Assembly: GCA_911810475.1 (NCBI GenBank) | Contig: OU461276.1 | Location: 3,039,501 to 3,103,500 of the forward strand | Source of the DNA: Candidatus Celerinatantimonas neptuna | Lineage (GTDB): Bacteria; Pseudomonadota; Gammaproteobacteria; Enterobacterales; Celerinatantimonadaceae | Reading direction: 5' to 3' | DNA: 64,000 nt | Shown: piece by piece, positions 56,470-64,000 of the stretch | Layout: the number at the start of each line of letters is the position of its first letter | Position numbering within the stretch: the first letter of the stretch is position 1 | Made by a program: the position numbers and the translations under genes | Notes under the pieces: model-generated | The model's database searches: none | What the model was told of the DNA's origin: nothing | The model's input: the letters and a program-made list of their open reading frames with translations, nothing else

Positions 56470-56825
56470 CGACAGGGCCCGAATAAAAGAGGGCATATTG
56501 TAGCCGGAATAGTTGTATTTTTTAACATGATTTAAGTGTTTTTCTGATTCGCTCTTTGTCTGTGTATTCATTAAATTGTCGATTATTCATTCTAGAGTAG
56601 GGGATGTGTTGTTTTACAAATGCTCAGAATTGGAGCTACCTTATTGGTTTGCGAACACTTTTGTATGGCATTGATGATTATTTTTGTGCGTTTTGATAAA
56701 TGACTAATAAAAAATGAGAGAGAGGGCAGTCTTTATTTTCTCAGTTTTTGCGAAACTATTGTTTCAATTTATTTTGTGAGGCGTATAGACATCATGATGT
56801 TGTTGAATAACGAAGTGGTTGCTAG

Positions 56826-57690
56826 GGCGTGTTGATCTTTGTTTAAAAAGTAAACGGCATAACAACAAGGTATAATTGATTTCGCCAAAAAACAACCAAA
56901 CCTAGAGTGGCTATACCTCGGACAATGTTAACAGATAAAAGCTGGGAAAAGCTTAAAGAATTGATGCTCGATAGGGGTCGGGTTTACAACAAAATTGACC
57001 ACAGAATGACCTTAGAAGGTATCTTGTATCGAATGCGCACAGGTATTCCATGGCGAGATTCACCGCCTCATTTTGGTTAATGGAGTATGGTATTCAAACA
57101 ATTTAATCTTTGGTCCAGAAAGGAGTTTTAAATAATATCTTCAAATGGTTATCAAAAATATCAGATACCGAATGGTTGTTTATTGATGGCCGTATTGTCA
57201 AAGTCCATCAGCATGCCAGCGGTACAGGGGGATCAATCGGGAAAAGTCGAGGTGGACATTCAACGAAGCTCCATTTAGCTGTAACAGTCATGGTTTGCCT
57301 GTTAATTTCGAGCTAACTGGGGGCCACAGAAACGACATAACCATGGCTGAATCGGTTGTTGTAATCCCCCCGAATTGCGAAATGGCGATTGCTGATAAGG
57401 GCTACGACAGCCAGACATTTCGAGATGATGTGAGTGAAATTAAAGAAGCAAAAGCAGTCATCCCTCGAAGAAAGGACAACACGAAGAAAAATGCTGATAT
57501 GGATTGGGCCATGTATAGACACCGCCATTTAGTTGAAAACGCGTTTGCTAGAATTAAACATTTTAGAGCTGTTTCAACGAAATAAGATAAATTAGAAAGC
57601 AATGACTCAGCGGTGTTGGTCCTTCCATTTTTATCATGATTTGGCTTTCAATGCATTGCTGAGTAAATTATGTACAAAGATCAACAGACC
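56826..57690 (+). mobile_element. Decayed IS5-family insertion sequence
   Basis: 865 bases bounded by inverted repeats: left GGCGTGTTGATCTTTGT (56826-56842) and right the complement of GGTCTGTTGATCTTTGT (57674-57690), 15 of 17 matching. The element is flanked by CTAG on both sides (56822-56825 and 57691-57694), a 4-bp YTAR-type target duplication expected for IS5-family elements. Length and transposase type (DDE, IS427-like) agree. The transposase is broken, so it cannot move by itself. It lies between csdA and oadG. Confidence 0.9.
56925..57662 (+). pseudogene. IS5-family transposase, disrupted
   Basis: Reads as one DDE transposase across several breaks. The start MLTDKSWEKLKELMLDRGR runs to PPHFG, where TAA (57078-57080) interrupts what should be an Asn/Trp step (GGT AAT TGG read as GGT TAA TGG). 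A frame change follows near 57110, another near 57285-57300 (SHGLPVNFELTGG), and a second stop TAA at 57583-57585 replaces a Tyr-like codon. The last residues shift frame once more. All three catalytic acids can be seen in WLFIDGRIVK, MAIADKGYDS and RHLVENAFARIK. Confidence 0.88.
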
Positions 57691-57890
57691 CTAGCAATAT
57701 GAAGTTGTTATTCTGAATTTGGTGGTTTGGCATAAAATGGAGTGGTGAAAAATCAGCCAACAATTAATAGTAAAATCAGAGAGTTATAGAATCTGTGATC
57801 CTATGAAAATATTAATTAGCAGATTGAAAAAGCCACGTTAATAATTAAGTGAGTTGATTTTGTTGTTTTTTTAGATAGTTGGGGATGAAG

Positions 57891-58142
57891 ATGAATGGAA
57901 ATCTAATGTCTGAAGGTTTGACTTTGATGGTTTTGGGAATGGGTTTTGTATTTATTTTCCTTTTATTTTTAGTGTTTGCTACAGGACTTTTATCTCGCAT
58001 TGTGGGGCGTTTTGCCTCTTTTGAAGAGGCGCCTGTAGAAGCATTACCATCTCATAACCTCAAAAATGGAGAAATCAATCCAGAACTTATTGCAGTGCTT
58101 GCGGCGGCTGTTCATCGTCATCGTTCGGCGATTGCTAAATAG
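57891..58142 (+). CDS. oadG: Oxaloacetate decarboxylase gamma subunit OadG
   Basis: Small membrane subunit that helps assemble the Na+ pump and binds zinc. 83 residues: one membrane helix (LTLMVLGMGFVFIFLLFLVF), then a hydrophilic tail ending with INPELIAVLAAAVHRHRSAIA, the usual OadG pattern. Three ATGs are in phase near the start; GGGG six bases before 57891 favours that one. First gene of oadGAB, 22 bases before oadA. Confidence 0.88.
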   Translation: MNGNLMSEGLTLMVLGMGFVFIFLLFLVFATGLLSRIVGRFASFEEAPVEALPSHNLKNGEINPELIAVLAAAVHRHRSAIAK

Positions 58143-58164
58143 AGTATTTTAAAGGAGATAATTC

Positions 58165-59976
58165 ATGAATTCAGAGAAGAAATCAGTTGGGATCACCGAT
58201 CTTGTTTTACGCGATGCTCACCAATCACTTTTTGCAACCCGCCTTCGTTTAGATGACATGCTTCCGATTGCAGCCGCCCTTGATGACATTGGCTATTGGT
58301 CATTGGAGTGTTGGGGTGGGGCAACCTTTGATAGCTGTATTCGTTTTCTGGGTGAAGATCCTTGGGTTCGCCTCAGAGAATTAAAAAAAGCAATGCCAAA
58401 AACACCGCTTCAAATGTTGTTACGGGGTCAGAATTTACTGGGGTACCGGCATTATGCGGATGATGTCGTTGACGCCTTTGTTGAAAGGGCCGTGAGTAAC
58501 GGCATGGATGTATTTAGAATTTTTGATGCCATGAATGATGTACGCAATATGAGTCAGAGCATTCAGGCTGTGAAAAAAATGGGGGCTCACGCTCAGGGAA
58601 CACTGTCCTATACGACAAGTCCTGCACACCATCTGAATACCTGGATTGATGTTGCACAGCAATTATCTGAAGACGGTGTAGATTCGATTGCAATCAAGGA
58701 TATGGCTGGAATATTGACTCCATTTGCAGCGAGTGAACTGATTGGCGAGTTAAAAAAACAGGTGGATGTTCCTTTGCATTTACACTGTCATTCAACCGCC
58801 GGGCTGGCTGATATGACGCTGATAAAATCCATTGAGGCCGGTGTTGACTGCGTTGATACGGCGATTTCGTCAATGAGTGGTACTTACGGGCATCCGGCAA
58901 CTGAATCCATTGTAGCTGCACTTAAAAATACCGTTTATGATACCGGCTTAGATATTGCTAAATTAGGTGACATTGCGGCTTATTTTCGGGATATCCGTAA
59001 AAAATATGCTGAGTTTGAAGGTCAGTTAAAAGGTGCTGATTCGCGAATTTTGGTGGCGCAGGTACCTGGTGGTATGTTGACTAATATGGAAAACCAGCTC
59101 AAGCAGCAAAATGCACTGGATAAATTAGATCAGGTTTTAGAAGAGATCCCCGTTGTTCGTAAAGATTTAGGATATCCTCCATTAGTCACTCCGACATCAC
59201 AGATTGTTGGTACACAAGCGGTTATCAATGTCATGTTGGGTGAGCGCTATAAAAATATTACCAAAGAAACAGCCGGTGTGCTTCGTGGGGAATATGGTAA
59301 AACTCCGATGCCGGTTGATAGTCAGTTACAGGTCCGTGTCTTAGATGGCAAACCACCTATTGTCAGTCGTCCTGCTGATTATTTAGAACCAGAAATGGAA
59401 AAATTAACAAAAGAAGTCACAGGGCAGGCAAGCAGTAAAAATGTTCATCTGGCTAAAAATGTGATCGAAGATGTCTTGATTATCGCTTTATTTGATAAGG
59501 TTGGTTGGAAATTTTTAGAGAATCGCGATCATCCTGAAGTATTTGAACAACTCTCTTGTGCAAAAGCGTCACAAGCTAAAATGACCACTCCTGTGAAAGG
59601 TACTCAAAGTGGTTCAAGTATTTACACCATAACCGTCAACAATCAAAGTTATGTCGTTCAAGTCGATGAAGGTGGCGATATTACAGATGTTCAGGCATCC
59701 ACGAATAAAACCTCGACTGCAATTGAACCTGCATCAACACCTGCTCCGGTTCCTGCTGGAGAAGGGGAAATTATGTCTGCACCATTGGCGGGTAATATTT
59801 GGAAAATCCATATTAAACAAGGCCAACAGGTTCACGAAGGGGATGTTTTATTAATCCTTGAAGCAATGAAGATGGAGACTGAAATCAGAGCTTCCCGCTC
59901 AGGTACTGTCCAAAGAATAGATATCCATGAAGGGGATACAGTTCAGGTTGGTGAATCTCTGTTAATGATTGCTTAA
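58165..59976 (+). CDS. oadA: Oxaloacetate decarboxylase alpha subunit OadA
   Basis: Carboxyltransferase plus biotin carrier in one chain, 603 residues. N-terminal barrel with [28 protein letters not shown] and the metal-site region, then the conserved carboxylase domain. A Pro/Thr-rich linker (about 515-530) leads to the biotinyl domain with [10 protein letters not shown] (lysine biotinylated). It moves CO2 from oxaloacetate to biotin; OadB then decarboxylates biotin while exporting Na+. Confidence 0.96.
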   Translation: MNSEKKSVGITDLVLRDAHQSLFATRLRLDDMLPIAAALDDIGYWSLECWGGATFDSCIRFLGEDPWVRLRELKKAMPKTPLQMLLRGQNLLGYRHYADDVVDAFVERAVSNGMDVFRIFDAMNDVRNMSQSIQAVKKMGAHAQGTLSYTTSPAHHLNTWIDVAQQLSEDGVDSIAIKDMAGILTPFAASELIGELKKQVDVPLHLHCHSTAGLADMTLIKSIEAGVDCVDTAISSMSGTYGHPATESIVAALKNTVYDTGLDIAKLGDIAAYFRDIRKKYAEFEGQLKGADSRILVAQVPGGMLTNMENQLKQQNALDKLDQVLEEIPVVRKDLGYPPLVTPTSQIVGTQAVINVMLGERYKNITKETAGVLRGEYGKTPMPVDSQLQVRVLDGKPPIVSRPADYLEPEMEKLTKEVTGQASSKNVHLAKNVIEDVLIIALFDKVGWKFLENRDHPEVFEQLSCAKASQAKMTTPVKGTQSGSSIYTITVNNQSYVVQVDEGGDITDVQASTNKTSTAIEPASTPAPVPAGEGEIMSAPLAGNIWKIHIKQGQQVHEGDVLLILEAMKMETEIRASRSGTVQRIDIHEGDTVQVGESLLMIA

Positions 59977-59983
59977 TGGATTA

Positions 59984-61294
59984 ATGGACATGATAAATAG
60001 TATTGTTGGTTTAATTAACGAATTCGGTTTGTTCTATTTGACGTGGGGACAGGCCGTGATGATTGTGATCAGCTTGATACTTTTGTATCTTGCCATTGTA
60101 AAACACTTTGAGCCGCTCCTACTGGTTCCTATAGGGTTTGGCGGTATATTGGCTAATTTACCGGATGCTGGTCTGGCCTTATCCGCTGTCGAAAATGCAT
60201 TGCATGGGGCACAGCCGGATGTACTCAAAGCATTTGCATTGCTCTTACATGTGGATCATGTATCGGTTTCAGCAATTAAAGATGCCATTGCCAGTGCAAC
60301 GCCAAAACAACTTGTTGAGTTACATTTGATTGCTCGACAGTATCATTATTCGGATGGGATGCTGTATCAATTTTATGAGTTGGCTATTGCATCAGGTTCC
60401 GGCCCGTTAATTATTTTTATGGGGGTTGGAGCATTAACAGATTTTGGACCGTTGCTGGCAAATCCAAAAACTCTGTTATTAGGCGCTGCTGCACAGTTCG
60501 GTATTTTTACGACCGTACTTGGAGCGTTGGGTTTAAGTTCACTTGGGATTATGCATTTCAGCATTGCTCAGGCAGCTTCAGTCGGTATTATTGGTGGTGC
60601 CGATGGTCCGACAGCCATTTACGTATCCAGTTTGTTATCTCCTGAACTACTTGGTGCTATTGCTGTGGCTGCATATTCATATATGGCACTGGTTCCATTG
60701 ATTCAGCCTCCAATCATGCGTGCGTTGACAACTCCGTCTGAACGTAAGATCAAGATGCAGCAATTACGTAAAGTGCACCAGATTGAGAAAATCTGTTTTC
60801 CATTAATGCTTGTTTTGTTAATTGCGATGCTACTTCCTTCTGCAACGCCGCTTTTAGGTATGTTTTGCTTTGGTAATTTGATGCGTGAATGTGGGGTTGT
60901 CGAAAGGCTTTCAGATACCACGCAAAATGCATTAATTAATATTGTCACAATATTCCTTGGGATATCAGTGGGTTCAAAACTCATGGCCGATAAATTTTTG
61001 CAACCACAAACTATCGGAATTTTAGTGTTGGGCATTATCGCATTTTGTGTCGGAACTGCTGCGGGTGTCTTAATGGCAAAATTGTTGAATTGTTTTTCAA
61101 AAAATAAACTCAATCCATTAATTGGATCTGCCGGGGTATCCGCAGTGCCAATGGCTGCAAGGGTTTCAAATAAAATTGGTCTTGAAGCTGATTCTCAGAA
61201 TTTCTTGTTAATGCATGCGATGGGCCCAAATGTTGCCGGAGTTATTGGTTCTGCTGTGGCTGCCGGGGTTATGATCAAGTATGTATTGGGATAG
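59984..61294 (+). CDS. oadB: Oxaloacetate decarboxylase beta subunit OadB (Na+ pump)
   Basis: Integral membrane subunit that couples decarboxylation of carboxybiotin to outward Na+ transport. 436 residues, about 9-11 helices, with [32 protein letters not shown] (the Asp of the ion site), [14 protein letters not shown] and GAAGVSAVP-like [16 protein letters not shown] 59984 overlaps none of oadA; the frame opens earlier within oadA. Followed by a terminator. Confidence 0.95.
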   Translation: MDMINSIVGLINEFGLFYLTWGQAVMIVISLILLYLAIVKHFEPLLLVPIGFGGILANLPDAGLALSAVENALHGAQPDVLKAFALLLHVDHVSVSAIKDAIASATPKQLVELHLIARQYHYSDGMLYQFYELAIASGSGPLIIFMGVGALTDFGPLLANPKTLLLGAAAQFGIFTTVLGALGLSSLGIMHFSIAQAASVGIIGGADGPTAIYVSSLLSPELLGAIAVAAYSYMALVPLIQPPIMRALTTPSERKIKMQQLRKVHQIEKICFPLMLVLLIAMLLPSATPLLGMFCFGNLMRECGVVERLSDTTQNALINIVTIFLGISVGSKLMADKFLQPQTIGILVLGIIAFCVGTAAGVLMAKLLNCFSKNKLNPLIGSAGVSAVPMAARVSNKIGLEADSQNFLLMHAMGPNVAGVIGSAVAAGVMIKYVLG

Positions 61295-61349
61295 GTAATC
61301 GTCAATTTAATTCATATTTATGATTTGAGCCGTTATTGCGTTAAGCGAA

Positions 61350-61391
61350 AAACATCCTTTGTGTTGTGATGACATATAAGGATGTTTTTTT
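61350..61391 (+). terminator. Rho-independent terminator of oadGAB
   Basis: AAACATCCTT (61350-61359) pairs with AAGGATGTTT (61378-61387), followed by TTTT. The loop is 18 bases. Confidence 0.8.
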
Positions 61392-61644
61392 GTTTTAGCA
61401 TTGATTTGGTAAAGAGATTTAAAATTCAAATGAGATGCTTTTTATTTACAAAGAAGAAAAATTAATATTGAATTGGCTGATTATTCTGTCAATTTATAAC
61501 GTTTTTAACTTTCTTCGCCGATGCTTTACCCCATTGTTTTCCCGTTGATTATAGCCAAAATGTAAATTACATTAGCAAAGAGGTTATTTTGTTGTCGTAA
61601 GCAAATTGCAAAAATGAAATATATTTTCAATTTTTATCAGGCAT

Positions 61645-61658
61645 CTGATCTTTATCAA
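61645..61658 (+). promoter_or_regulatory. FNR-type box upstream of nhaD
   Basis: CTGATCTTTATCAA matches TTGAT-N4-ATCAA at 9 of 10 fixed positions. It sits inside a larger perfect inverted repeat, CATCTGAT (61642-61649) and ATCAGATG (61659-61666). The site is about 190 bases before the chosen nhaD start. The rest of the 61392-61844 gap is AT-rich with no gene. Confidence 0.5.
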
Positions 61659-61844
61659 ATCAGATGATTATTCTGCGTATAACAATGGATTATCAACTTT
61701 TTTCAGATTGACAGGTAGACAGGGATAGTAGAAGTACGAGTGACGTCTCCTGCTGTAACCTGTTTGAGTTTTATATCACAGCATATCGCCCGGTTATCGG
61801 CATTATGTGCTGTTGGTATTCATTTCATGCGTACAGGACTCAAG

Positions 61845-63272
61845 ATGTTTCGGAATATTTGTTGGGTAACTCTGCTGCTATTTGGTTTTAGCTTTCCCGC
61901 TTTTGCAGAACAGGCAGCTTCACCTCATATCCATCTCGTAGGAACTCCCACGGCTTGGCTAGCACTTATTGCCTTTATCGTTGCTTATTTACTCGTTGCC
62001 AGCGAAGAATGGACTCAATTACATAAATCTAAACCCGTATTAATTGCTGCGGGTATTATCTGGTTTGCCATCGGGATTGCGGAACGGGGAACAGCCCATG
62101 CTCCATGGGTTGAACAGGCGTTCAGTAGTAACCTTGAAGAATATGCAGAACTGCTTTTATTCCTTCTAGTTGCGATGACCTATATCAATGCAATGGAAGA
62201 GCGGGGAGTTTTTGACGGATTGAGAAGTTGGTTGGTTAGTAAACAGCTCTCATATCGGACATTGTTTTGGTTGACGGGGATATTTGCATTCTTTATTTCA
62301 CCAGTCGCCGATAATATGACGACTGCGCTATTGATGTGTACAGTTGTGATTAAAGTAGCCAAAGGTGAAAAACGTTTTATTAATATGGCTTGTATTAATA
62401 TTGTTATTGCAGCGAATGCGGGAGGTGCATTTAGTCCATTCGGTGACATTACAACCTTGATGGTCTGGCAAAAAGGCGTGGTTGAATTTAATCAGTTCTT
62501 TAAATTGTTTCTGCCGGCTGTTGTCAACTTTGTTATCCCTGCTGTGATTATGACTTTCTTTATTAAAAAAGGGCCGGTTCAGAGTAGCAGTGAGGATATT
62601 CCTTTAAAACGAGGAGCAAGGCGAATTATCTTGTTGTTCCTGCTCACTATCTGTACCGCTGTTGTTGGCCATAACTGCATGGATTTACCTCCGGTTATGG
62701 GCATGATGTTTGGTTTAGGCTATTTACAGTGTTTGGGTTTTTACCTGCGCCGGAGTTTTCCTAAAAAACTGGCTTCACTCAAACGTAATGTGAAAGATGA
62801 TGATGAATTAAGGTATCTGGGGAGTGTCGTTCCGTTTGATGTTTTCCATCGAATTGCTCAGGCTGAGTGGGATACGCTGTTATTTTTTTATGGCGTTGTC
62901 ATGTGTGTCGGAGGATTGGGATTCATTGGATATTTAGACTTGGCATCTAATGTAATGTATCACCATTGGAATCCGACTTATGCCAACATTGCAGTTGGGT
63001 TGTTAAGTTCAGTTGTTGATAATATTCCTGTGATGTTTGCTGTATTAACCATGCATCCGACAATGAGTTTGGGCGAATGGCTTTTAGTTACAATGACAGC
63101 TGGTATCGGGGGCAGTTTATTGTCAATCGGTTCTGCCGCAGGGGTTGCATTGATGGGACAGGCGAGGGGAATGTATACATTCTTTGGCCATTTACGTTGG
63201 TTGCCTGCGATTGCGCTAGGTTATGTCGGTGCTATTGTGGTTCACTTGTGGCTGAATGCTGCGCTATTTTAA
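61845..63272 (+). CDS. nhaD: Na+/H+ antiporter NhaD
   Basis: Exchanges Na+ (or Li+) for H+ at the inner membrane; part of the ion-transporter superfamily. 475 residues from ATG 61845: a signal-peptide-like start (MFRNICWVTLLLFGFSFPAFA), which is normal for NhaD, then about 12 helices with SPVADNMTTALLMCTVVIK, IVIAANAGGAFSPFGDITTL and SVVDNIPVMFAVL. AGGA six bases before 61845 decides the start; the frame is open to 61740 but lacks another such site. Complements OadGAB in Na+ balance. Confidence 0.93.
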   Translation: MFRNICWVTLLLFGFSFPAFAEQAASPHIHLVGTPTAWLALIAFIVAYLLVASEEWTQLHKSKPVLIAAGIIWFAIGIAERGTAHAPWVEQAFSSNLEEYAELLLFLLVAMTYINAMEERGVFDGLRSWLVSKQLSYRTLFWLTGIFAFFISPVADNMTTALLMCTVVIKVAKGEKRFINMACINIVIAANAGGAFSPFGDITTLMVWQKGVVEFNQFFKLFLPAVVNFVIPAVIMTFFIKKGPVQSSSEDIPLKRGARRIILLFLLTICTAVVGHNCMDLPPVMGMMFGLGYLQCLGFYLRRSFPKKLASLKRNVKDDDELRYLGSVVPFDVFHRIAQAEWDTLLFFYGVVMCVGGLGFIGYLDLASNVMYHHWNPTYANIAVGLLSSVVDNIPVMFAVLTMHPTMSLGEWLLVTMTAGIGGSLLSIGSAAGVALMGQARGMYTFFGHLRWLPAIALGYVGAIVVHLWLNAALF

Positions 63273-63283
63273 TCAATACTATA

Positions 63284-63309
63284 GACAAGGGCCTTTGCAG
63301 GCCCTTGTC
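63284..63309. terminator. Terminator between nhaD and yciH
   Basis: GACAAGGGCCT (63284-63294) pairs perfectly with AGGCCCTTGTC (63299-63309), 11-bp GC-rich stem, 4-base loop, 11 bases after nhaD. Confidence 0.8.
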
Positions 63310-63366
63310 GGTGACTGAGTTATCATTCTTGGTCTGGGATAATGCAGCTTCGGTGTTCAATCCGGG

Positions 63367-63702
63367 TTAGCCTCCAATCCGTTTAGACCGATATCCTTGT
63401 GTTTTCAGCCATTTTTCGATGGCGTCACGTTTATCACCTTGAATTTCAATGGTGTAATCTTTTGTACTACCACCGACACCACAGAACTTTTTAAGTGATT
63501 TAGCCAGTGTTTTGAGCTCTTCTTGAGATACGTCAAATCCACTAAGTACAGTGACCCCCTTCCCTTTACGGCCTTTGGTTTCACGTTGGATTTTTATGAC
63601 TCCATCCCCTTGTGGAATTTCTTCCGGCTCGGGTTGCGGATCGATACGACCTTTATCGGTGCTGTAGACAAGCTGACTCAGCTGATCTTGTAGGCTAGCC
63701 AT
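63367..63702 (-). CDS. yciH: Translation initiation factor SUI1/eIF1-like protein YciH
   Basis: 111 residues with an eIF1 (SUI1) fold: GVIKIQRETKGRKGKGVTV, LKKFCGVGGSTKDYTIEIQG, and the end WLKTQGYRSKRIGG. The E. coli homologue YciH has the same size and can influence start-codon discrimination. Ribosome site GAGG before the ATG on the minus strand. Single gene. Confidence 0.93.
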   Translation of the reverse strand: MASLQDQLSQLVYSTDKGRIDPQPEPEEIPQGDGVIKIQRETKGRKGKGVTVLSGFDVSQEELKTLAKSLKKFCGVGGSTKDYTIEIQGDKRDAIEKWLKTQGYRSKRIGG

Positions 63703-63828
63703 AATTAACTCCTCATTTGTTGCGCAAGAGTTTAGCTTGGTGATGTTGGCGTTGCAAGTTGGGGGGGATCATCATAAATTATGGATCCAAGTATACACAG
63801 GAGAATAAGATGGTGTTCATTTTAAAGT

Positions 63829-63856
63829 CAATCCATGATGGGAACATCATGGATTG
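63829..63856. terminator. Perfect hairpin near the right edge
   Basis: CAATCCATGATG (63829-63840) pairs perfectly with CATCATGGATTG (63845-63856) around GGAA. It probably ends the minus-strand gene whose stop is at 63928. Confidence 0.7.
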
Positions 63857-63927
63857 TTTGTATTTAAATTTCGGTTACAGGGACTGGCCTAAACCGAATT
63901 GATTGATGAGTTATGATTGCTTGCCAG

Positions 63928-64000
63928 CTAATGGGTTGTCTGTTGTATCCAGCGGTACTGTTTTACCGGGGTACAACCGCCACTTGAACAACTACCGCAT
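63928..64000 (-). CDS. C-terminal end of an unidentified Cys-rich protein (cut by window edge)
   Basis: On the minus strand a frame open to the edge ends with TAG at 63928-63930. The last 23 codons read CGSCSSGGCTPVKQYRW followed by IQQTTH. The Cys-Gly-Ser tail looks like a metal or Fe-S binding motif. Family not recognised. The perfect hairpin downstream supports a real gene end. Confidence 0.5.
   Translation of the reverse strand, partial: CGSCSSGGCTPVKQYRWIQQTTH

Noticed and set aside
57110-57585. Two separate small transposase genes
   Set aside because: They are pieces of one transposase broken by stops and frame changes, inside a single pair of inverted repeats.
1-64000. CRISPR arrays, rRNA and tRNA genes
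   Set aside because: No regularly spaced repeats and no tRNA cloverleaf or rRNA-like sequence were noticed on either strand; a covariance-model scan would be needed to exclude small RNAs.

Overview
The window looks like the chromosome of a gammaproteobacterium. The evidence is the tig-clpP-clpX-lon-hupB-ppiD block in its usual gammaproteobacterial order, plus CnoX, RsuA, RmuC, MntR, CsdA/CsdE, Sap, TyrR-like, PhhB, YciH, NhaD and Na+-pumping oxaloacetate decarboxylase genes. Sodium-based energetics (OadGAB, NhaD), molybdenum genes (MobB, Mop), two FNR-type boxes and FabV suggest a motile, facultatively anaerobic organism from a salty habitat, possibly near Celerinatantimonas or other alteromonad/vibrio relatives. 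The genus is a guess.

Layout. 1-1.5 kb is an AT-rich accessory tail: the end of an MFS exporter and a frameshifted acyltransferase of the FabD/polyketide type. 1.9-4.2 kb holds mntH-mntR and mobB. 4.5-7.1 kb is a persulfide/sulfur module (CoA-disulfide reductase with rhodanese, plus two YeeE/YedE half-transporters). 7.2-9.4 kb has a chemoreceptor behind a FliA-type promoter and an orphan arnD. 9.5-25.8 kb is a housekeeping mix: Xaa-Pro aminopeptidase, polar amino-acid ABC transporter, cnoX, dual-receiver protein, lipoprotein, HlyU-like protein, rmuC, diguanylate cyclase, rsuA, galM, a GT9 glycosyltransferase and metC. 26-31 kb is a catabolic-looking cassette: cyclase, MFS, Fe-S flavin enoate reductase and NTF2-like protein. 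31-31.8 kb has a divergent Mop / DUF4405 pair around an FNR-like box. 32-35.7 kb is leuC-leuD-leuA2 on the minus strand. 36.2-45.1 kb is the protein quality-control block. 45.2-50.5 kb is fabV and sapBCDF without sapA. 51.3-56.5 kb is phhB, a degenerate tyrR-like gene, leuB, a cold-shock gene and csdE-csdA. 56.8-57.7 kb is a decayed IS5-family element with a clear target duplication. 57.9-63.7 kb is oadGAB, nhaD and yciH, and a minus-strand gene is cut by the right edge.

How parts work together. LeuA2, LeuC, LeuD and the separately placed LeuB give a complete isopropylmalate route to leucine. The OadGAB pump exports Na+ on decarboxylating oxaloacetate, and NhaD exchanges Na+ for H+. CsdA and CsdE form a cysteine desulfurase and sulfur acceptor pair. 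MntR probably represses mntH through a palindrome at the mntH start site. No rRNA, tRNA or CRISPR array was seen. Several intergenic regions carry relics of a dispersed repeat that may be decayed IS ends.
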